A stretch of 64,000 nucleotides of DNA from Jacaranda mimosifolia. Taxonomy: Eukaryota > Streptophyta > Magnoliopsida > Lamiales > Bignoniaceae. The notes beneath the pieces were generated by a model. That model did not search any database, was not told the DNA's origin, and saw nothing but the letters and a program-made list of their open reading frames with translations. The DNA lies in NCBI GenBank assembly GCA_018894105.1, contig CM032117.1, positions 36,808,501 through 36,872,500 on the forward strand, given 5' to 3'. Position numbers and translations under genes: made by a program. Shown in pieces: positions 57,949 to 64,000 of this stretch (position 1 is the first letter of the stretch; the number at the start of each line of letters is the position of its first letter).

Positions 57949-59926
57949 TATTTCATGCTTTAATTTGGATTTTTGATAGATTGATTCAGGTGATGAATTG
58001 ATCTATATCTCCAAATACTTGATCCAATTTATGGATTGGAGTATTTGGATGATGATTCTTGTGGCTCCTTCGATGATGAATTGAATTTTGCTAATATGTG
58101 TTTAAGAGTTAATTCATATGTTAGTGTGTTTTTTATTCATAGATGATTATGTTAAATTTTGATTTAGCATTTGATGATGTTATATGTTGATATAGCACAT
58201 TAAATTTGGCCTTAAGGTATTTTGGTCATTTTTGGATCTAATTGGATTGGAGATTATTGAAGAATTTTGGATAATGCTAATTCTCACTAAACTTGATTTT
58301 GAAGCATGTTTGAGCACTTGAATTTTCATTTTTAAAAGGTGTTTTAGATTTGAAAATTTATCTATAATGTGTGATTTAGTGTTTAGAAGGTATCTTAAAT
58401 TTTTTGGTACACAAAAATTGAGCAAAAAACACATTGACTCGGACCATATCTTGAAACATGGCAATTTGCCAGCCTTGGTAGGGAGCTGGTTGAGCAGTGG
58501 GCACGCCTGGCACGTGCCTGCCATGCAGTTGTGTGCCCAGGTCGGGTAGCAATGGCTAATTTTAGTTTTGGCTGAGTCTTGATGAGTTTTTCTGTTCTTT
58601 TTGTGCCCAAAAGTTATCTAAATCATGCTACATAAATGCACAGGTGTTGTGCAAGTTCTCAGAATTATATTTGACATTTTTTATTGCTTTTAAAATCTTG
58701 TTAAAGTTAATCTTCAATATTGATGCAAAAATGAGATGCATAATTGTTATGCCTGTTTTTGCTATCTAATTAATTGTTTATGATATAAGCATTTAATTGT
58801 GAAATTGAATATCAATTCTTGATTTATTGTTCATTTAATTGTTGAGTGGATGATAAATGAATAGGAATGATCATGAGCCTTTAATATTAATTTTATTCAT
58901 TTCAAGTTATTGAAAATGGTTGTATTAAATTGAAACTTGCATGCTTCTTAATTTCTATCTTGTAAATGTTGTGATAGTAGAATCACTAGGAGTGAGCATT
59001 TCTTTCTCATGTAAATATTGCAAGGAGACAAGAAGACCATCGGAGGCATGAAAACCTATAAATGTATGGGGATACATTTATGTAAGAGCTAGATTTAATC
59101 AACGCACTTAAAATCAACTAAGTAGTGCACTTATGGCTCTAAGTGCACTACTTGGTTAAGGCTCATGGTCATCCCGCCCTAGAAGCATGCTAAGCGCATT
59201 TACTTATTTATGATTTCCATATCCTATTGATGTATAAGATGCATGGTTAGGATATAGAAAATCTAAATAAGAAGATAAAGTTGATGAGATCTTTACAAGC
59301 AAGAAAATCCCTCCACTTAGAGGAGTCTAAGTGCTTTCAAATATTAAGTCAAAAAGGATATAAATTAAAAGGAGTTTTAATTAATTCATGCATTCTACCA
59401 ATAGTATGTAACATGATAATGCTACTATCTTTTATGTAATAGCACACAAGTCATGGGTCACACTTAAGGTAGAAAGCTATAATCATATACTTAGCATATG
59501 ATGCACCTTTAATTTCATGCTTTCCATGCATTGGCACACGAGGCGTGGGATGACGTGGAGTGGTCTTGAATCAAAGTTTGATTGGTAGGTCCAACTTAAC
59601 ACCTAGTAATGTAGATGGCACACGAGGCATGGGTCTACATGAAAAGTGAGGCAAAATGTATCAAGGGTTGCATAGAGATGCAATTAGCAAAAGTTGCTTA
59701 TCTTTCGATTGTTTGTGGATGGCACACAAGTCGTGTGTCCACTTACAAGTCCTTAGGACCTTGATTCTCACTAGGAAATAAGATTTTTTGAATTCTTCTA
59801 GGGGGTGAGGAATTTGATAAAATAGTGGGAGAAAAAACATGCATTAAAGTCCATAAATATGTTTTCAATATCAAATATTCAATCACATGCTTATAATCTC
59901 TTTTTTGCCTTTGAAGATTTTAACAA
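57949..59926 (+). other. Copia leader with GC-rich island and four short repeats
   Basis: This is the only uninterrupted leader that starts at its own LTR on the + strand (1978 bp). A GC-rich island at about 58470-58550 holds the palindrome GGCACGTGCC (58509-58518) and a flanking pair TGGGCAC/GTGCCCA (58498-58504, 58533-58539). Four short repeats at 59441, 59533, 59617 and 59721 have (G/A)GCACAC(G/A)AG(G/T)C(A/G)TG cores. No coding frame of note is present. Confidence 0.75.
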
Positions 59927-60657
59927 ATGGCTAAGAATCCACTAAATGCTATTTTGGAAACCAATAAACTAACCGGGCCTAACTTCCAAGATTGGCTTAG
60001 AAACCTCGAGATTATTCTAGATTCCAAAAAGATGACTTATGTGCTTAATCAAAGTCCACCGAATACCATTGGCGATAATGCCACCAATGAGGCACATGAA
60101 GAGTTTACGAGGTTGTTAGCTATGATCTATAAACAAGATATCTCATTATGGCTTCTATGTCCAATGAGCTCCAAAGGTCTCAGGAGCACATGAAAACTGC
60201 TCACGAGATTCGTTTGCATCTACTAGAGTTGTATGGTATGCAAACTAGACATGAAAGGTTTTCATGGAGCTCTTTAGGCCAAGAATAAATAAGGGCTCAA
60301 ATGTCCATGACTATAGCCTAAAGATGATCAGTCTCATCGAGAAGCTTGGTCAATTGGACATTGTCATGAAAAACGAGCTCCTTGTGGATTTGATCCTTCA
60401 ATCATTGCCTAGCCCATTTGAACAATTTGTTGTAAACTTTAACATGACAAAACAAGAAGTAACGATCAACGAATTAGTCAATATGTTAGTAACCGTTGAG
60501 GCAACTATGAAGAAAGACAAGCTTCTTATGATTACTTCCTTCTCCAAGTCTAAGGGTCGTAGGGGTGCTAGAAAGGGAGATAAAAAGAAGAAAAGTTCTT
60601 CTTCTAAAGGAAAGAAACCCTTGAAAGATTCTGGGGCAATCAAGAAAATGAAATAGG
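59927..60657 (+). pseudogene. Copia gag, first part (split by solo LTR)
   Basis: The ATG at 59927 begins MAKNPLNAILETNKLTGPNF, the typical N-terminus of the copia gag (UBN2-like) domain. A frameshift follows near 60150-60260. The second half (60264-60656) has IEKLGQLDIVMKNELLVDL, LPSPFEQFVVNFNMTKQEV and a Lys/Ser-rich tail. It is then cut by the LTR at 60658. Gag forms the virus-like particle that packages element RNA. This copy cannot make a complete one. Confidence 0.88.
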
Positions 60658-62890
60658 TAAAGTCAAATGTAGCACTAAGATCCAATAAATAAAGCACAAA
60701 ATTGCTAAATTAACTAGGCTACACTTGAAACCAAAGATCTAATCATGCTCTAGATTCAGATTTGGATGAAGGATTACCTTGAATTCTCAAAATCCAAGGA
60801 AAGGAGGAAGAACACTTCAATAATTGAAAAACTGTCTTCCAACGGCACAACAAATTCACAGCAATAGTTTCCTGTACAAATCACCTCGAAATTAGCTAAA
60901 ATTTGAACATAAGATCACCAACACCTTGATGAAGCTTCAATAAAAAATTCAGCCAAAATGGAAAATTGAAAGCCATTCTAGAAATGCCTCCAAACAGACT
61001 AAAATGCAATGAATCTCCAAAAACAAGCAATCCAAATATGTTGCCTCTAATGTGATAGTCCACACACCAATGGCAAATCCAAATCTCTCCTATATCAGCT
61101 AGAAAATCAAGGTGAGATGAGCAAGGATGAAGGCTGAATTTAGGAAGAGGGAGAGGTGAAGAAAATGTGAAGTCTCAACATATGAGAGAATCACAAAATT
61201 GGAGGGAAAAATGGAATCTAACTTTTAGATCTAGATTTTGCCAACTTAGCTCTAAGTGGTTGGCCACTCTATATCTATATATAGAGGGAGGGAAGGTGTG
61301 ATGCTAGTTGGCATCACACTTCCCATGATGTGCCATCTAAGCAAGCAAGTTGCAAGAAGAAATCACATTTCACTTGTATTTGAATTTTATTTGAAATCTT
61401 CATTTCATCTCATGAAATGTCATCCAAATAAATTCAAATGCATACCAAATGAACTGTTTCATTTTGAATTTCTCTCCAAATTAATTCTTCATATTAATTA
61501 AATTAACCCCTTAATTTAATTAATCAACTTTAACTTAACTCTTTAAGTCAATTAGCTTAACTCTTTAAGCTAGAATGTGTTAACTTAACTCTTTAAGTTA
61601 ACTTGACCAATTGATAGTCATGTGGTACCAATTAAATTAACTCCTTAAATTATTTAGATCAATTTAACAATAAAATTGATCAAGCCAACATGACTAAAAA
61701 ATTGTGTCAGCCATTTCCCTCCAAAATTGGTCAAGATGGAATTCCTCTAACTCTTAGAAAATTTCCTTCATCAAGTAGGATTTTCAATTGGCTTTTGTGT
61801 GTAGCCCATTAGGTTCTACCATTCGTTGGACATGGGCTCACAACTCATGTGACTTTTAGAATATCAAAGTATTTACATTAGTTTATCTTTTAAACTAATG
61901 ACTCAATTTAATTGATCTCCACGAATTAAAGAATATCTAATCTCCATGGTCAATGTCCAACCTCAAGCCCATAGAGCCCAACAATTGGCTGAATGAATAT
62001 GCTCTTGGAGAACCATTCTAGCTCTACACTTATCGTGCAAATATGGTCCTTCCGTCTCTTATCTACTGAAAGAGACCTAGGGCAAGATATTTGTCGGGTC
62101 CCTAATAGCCTCAATACTATATTTCTATTCTCAATGTTCGATTCTAGTTTATGACCTCATCTTTGGAAAACTCCTTTTCCAAATTGTCATACTGTCGTGC
62201 GCAATGACTCATTGGAATCGATCATTATAGAATATATAGTAGATGTACTCGCCCTTCAAAACGATAAGGAGTCAGATCCCATCTTGGATCTCACAAACCT
62301 CCATGTCTAAGTAGCCCATACTTAAGCTCAACCCGAAAGACCAACAAAATGGTCAAGGAAGAGTCAAAGCACGATGACCTGAACACAAGGTTACCATGGA
62401 TCTTTAAGTCAAAGCACTAATTATATGCATTAGCGTAAGGTGGACAACTTGCCACTAGCGACTAGCCACTATGGCTATCTAGTGGATTCTCCAGGCGATT
62501 CTTCAGTGAACTTGTTCTCTAATAAGTACACACTAACATGAACCCATGTCTCACATAGTTTGCTCATGAAATGGAGCAATATCTAACTCTTGGATTTATG
62601 CATCATTAGTGTAAGTCTATATGAATCTTATATGCCCTGTCTTATAAGATTCTACGACTTGAACGATTTAAGATCACAATCGTGTAAGACTTGTTTCATG
62701 ATCACCACCCAGTGAAGTGACCAAGTCCCGTAGTCTTGTGTGATCGAAGGGCTTCAACCAAATGTCAATGAAGTAATATATGCATAAGATCAAGATGTTC
62801 ATTCATAATGAATATCATTCAATCAAGATTGTATCACAAGTGAAATAGTTAACATGTCAATCTAATTAGCCACGGGGTACTATTCTAACA
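60658..62890 (-). mobile_element. Solo LTR in minus orientation (2233 bp) inside gag
   Basis: On the + strand it runs from TAAAGTCAAATGTAGCAC to ACTATTCTAACA, the complement of a full LTR. The flanks ATAGG (60653-60657) and AGAGG (62891-62895) are a 5-bp target duplication with one difference. No internal region is present, so an antisense element inserted here and later recombined between its LTRs. Gag reading resumes right after it. Confidence 0.88.
61269..61321 (-). promoter_or_regulatory. Solo LTR palindrome and TATA box (minus strand)
   Basis: AGGTGTGATGC (61294-61304) and GCATCACACTT (61311-61321) form the inverted repeat with one mismatch. CTATATCTATATATAG (61269-61284) is the TATA region on the minus strand. 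It could in principle drive antisense transcription back through gag. Confidence 0.65.
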
Positions 62891-62971
62891 AGAGGCCAAA
62901 GCCGATGCTACTTGTTTCTATTGCAGTGAAAAAGGCCATTGGAAAAGAAATTGCATGGAATACCTTGGCAC
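62891..62971 (+). pseudogene. Copia gag, second part with CCHC knuckle
   Basis: This continues gag after the solo LTR and encodes CFYCSEKGHWKRNC (a CX2CX4HX4C zinc knuckle that binds element RNA) and then MEYLA. The frame stops at the next insertion, which starts TAGGGGTGGCAAA at 62972. Confidence 0.8.
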
Positions 62972-63522
62972 TAGGGGTGGCAAAATGGGTTGTAAACCAT
63001 GGGTCCAACCCAACCCACATGGTTTTGGGTTGGGTTGAGTTCCCAAATTTTGAAAATGGGTTGAGGTGGGTTGGGTTGTGGTGGGTTGTATTTTGTTTGG
63101 GTTCAATGTGGGTTTAAGTGTGTTAAAAATGGGTTCAAGCAATTAATTTAACAAATTAAAAAATAACTTCAAATTAATAATAACAAATTTATATTATTTT
63201 TATTTTCTCATTTTTGTCAAAGTCTTGTAATTTTGGATCATTAATAATATTTAAATTGAAATAATCATCTTGGACTTAGGTTAGTTGTCTTGAATTTTTC
63301 TCAAAATATAAATTTTAATATATGAATAATATATGAAAGTGATCATAGGAATAAATATTGTATCTACTAATTAAAAACAAATTTTAAATTTAATTTGTTG
63401 CTTAACTAATATTGCATGTCAATAGTAAGATTTACATACAACTTATATATATTAATTCTTGAAAAATGAAAATTATACAAATTCTTTATTAAAAATTTAA
63501 TATACATTTATTGGTGTGAATT

Positions 63523-64000
63523 TAGGAGTGGACGTTCGGATTGGGTAGTTTGGATTGAGTACCCGATTTTTTGGATAGTAATTTTCACTACCCCACACCA
63601 ACCTGAAATTGTCGAGTACTCGACATTTCAGATATCCGACACTAAATACTATTTAAAAAGTTTAAAATTTAAAAAAAAAAAAGAAGAGGAAATTCAACAT
63701 TGGCCTCTGTTAATAGTGGCCAAACTTTGGCCTTTATATATATAATCTATAATATATATTTATATATACGGTATATATATAATAAGTATTTCATATATTT
63801 AATATATATATAGATATATATATATATTAAATATATAATATATAATATATAAACATAACTATAAAAGATCATTATTATATATATTATACATATAATATAT
63901 CTATTTATATACAAATTAAAGTCGGATACCCAAACTACCCAATTGGGTAGGACTTCCTACCCGATATCCAACCTGAAATTTTATTCGAGTATTGGGTACC
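63523..64000. mobile_element. Second hAT-like end, nested or adjacent (partial)
   Basis: TAGGAGTGGACGTTCGGATT starts a new block with GGGTAGTTT, GAGTACCCG and CCCGATATCC motifs, which recur in inverted form near the window end (CCAACCTGAAAT occurs at 63599 and 63968). It looks like another AT-rich non-autonomous element. Its right end is not visible. Confidence 0.35.
63735..63910. repeat. AT microsatellite-like tract
   Basis: Nearly pure A/T sequence with TATATA runs lies inside the second hAT-like block. Confidence 0.85.

Larger units (their letters stand above)
55696..64000 (+). mobile_element. Ty1/copia element, 5' part (continues past the window)
   Basis: The 5' LTR (55696-57933), primer site, leader and gag are on the + strand. 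Gag is interrupted by an antisense solo LTR (60658-62890) and again by an hAT-like element starting at 62972. Pol and the 3' LTR, if present, lie beyond 64000. The left flank is ACACA (55691-55695), a possible target duplication that cannot be checked here. This copy has the only intact gag ATG among the four. Confidence 0.85.
62972..64000. mobile_element. hAT-like element, left end (partial)
   Basis: The left terminus TAGGGGTGGCAAAATGGG interrupts gag. This type of terminus, followed by repeated GGGTTGGGTTG-like sequence (63000-63120), is common in plant non-autonomous hAT elements. No right end appears before the window stops. The interior is AT-rich and has no transposase. Confidence 0.5.

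Noticed and set aside
63000..63120. GGGTTGGGTTG-rich sequence as telomeric or subtelomeric repeat
   Set aside because: Plant telomeres are TTTAGGG arrays. This is irregular and lies just inside an hAT-like terminus.

Overview
The window looks like repeat-dense intergenic DNA from a seed plant nuclear genome. It is AT-rich, it carries many decayed Ty1/copia retrotransposons primed by a TGGTATCAGAGC-type site (initiator tRNA-Met, the usual plant copia primer), and it also has hAT and PIF/Harbinger DNA transposon remains. I cannot name the species. I see no intact host gene, no rRNA or functional tRNA gene, no CRISPR array and no prokaryotic feature. Every sizeable coding trace is a broken transposon gene.

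One copia family with unusually long LTRs (about 2.23 kb) dominates. Layout from left to right: (1) 1-3894, a + strand LTR cut by the window edge and interrupted by a poly(T)-ended insertion (1197-2761) and an hAT-type MITE (2793-3510); (2) 3895-6866, the rest of that element, with most of gag and the protease deleted; (3) 6878-7311, a minus LTR fragment abutting (4) a 443-bp tandem array (7312-13470); (5) two further tandem arrays, of 78 bp and about 50 bp (14197-15505), and a GAA microsatellite; (6) 16103-35182, a + strand copia element with target duplication GAGAG, whose leader holds a second complete element of the same family in opposite orientation (18571-27624, target duplication GATTT); (7) 35183-41580, non-coding DNA with degenerate arrays; (8) 41586-46264, a collapsed copia element with target duplication TATAG and two LTRs tail to tail; (9) 46270-55690, low-copy DNA with a dead PIF/Harbinger transposase and two Myb/SANT-like gene remnants; (10) 55696 to the end, a + strand copia element whose gag is split by a 2233-bp solo LTR (60658-62890) and then by an hAT-like element running off the window.

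The copia copies share one architecture: LTR with a palindrome just upstream of a TATA box, primer site, a leader of nearly 2 kb with a GC-rich island and four spaced short repeats, gag with a CCHC knuckle, protease, integrase, reverse transcriptase (YVDD/YIDD), RNase H, polypurine tract, LTR. All coding copies carry frameshifts and stops. The signals most worth a second look are the four co-varying leader repeats, the promoter-proximal palindrome, the tail-to-tail LTR pair and the 443-bp array. I found no convincing new enzymatic or defence system.
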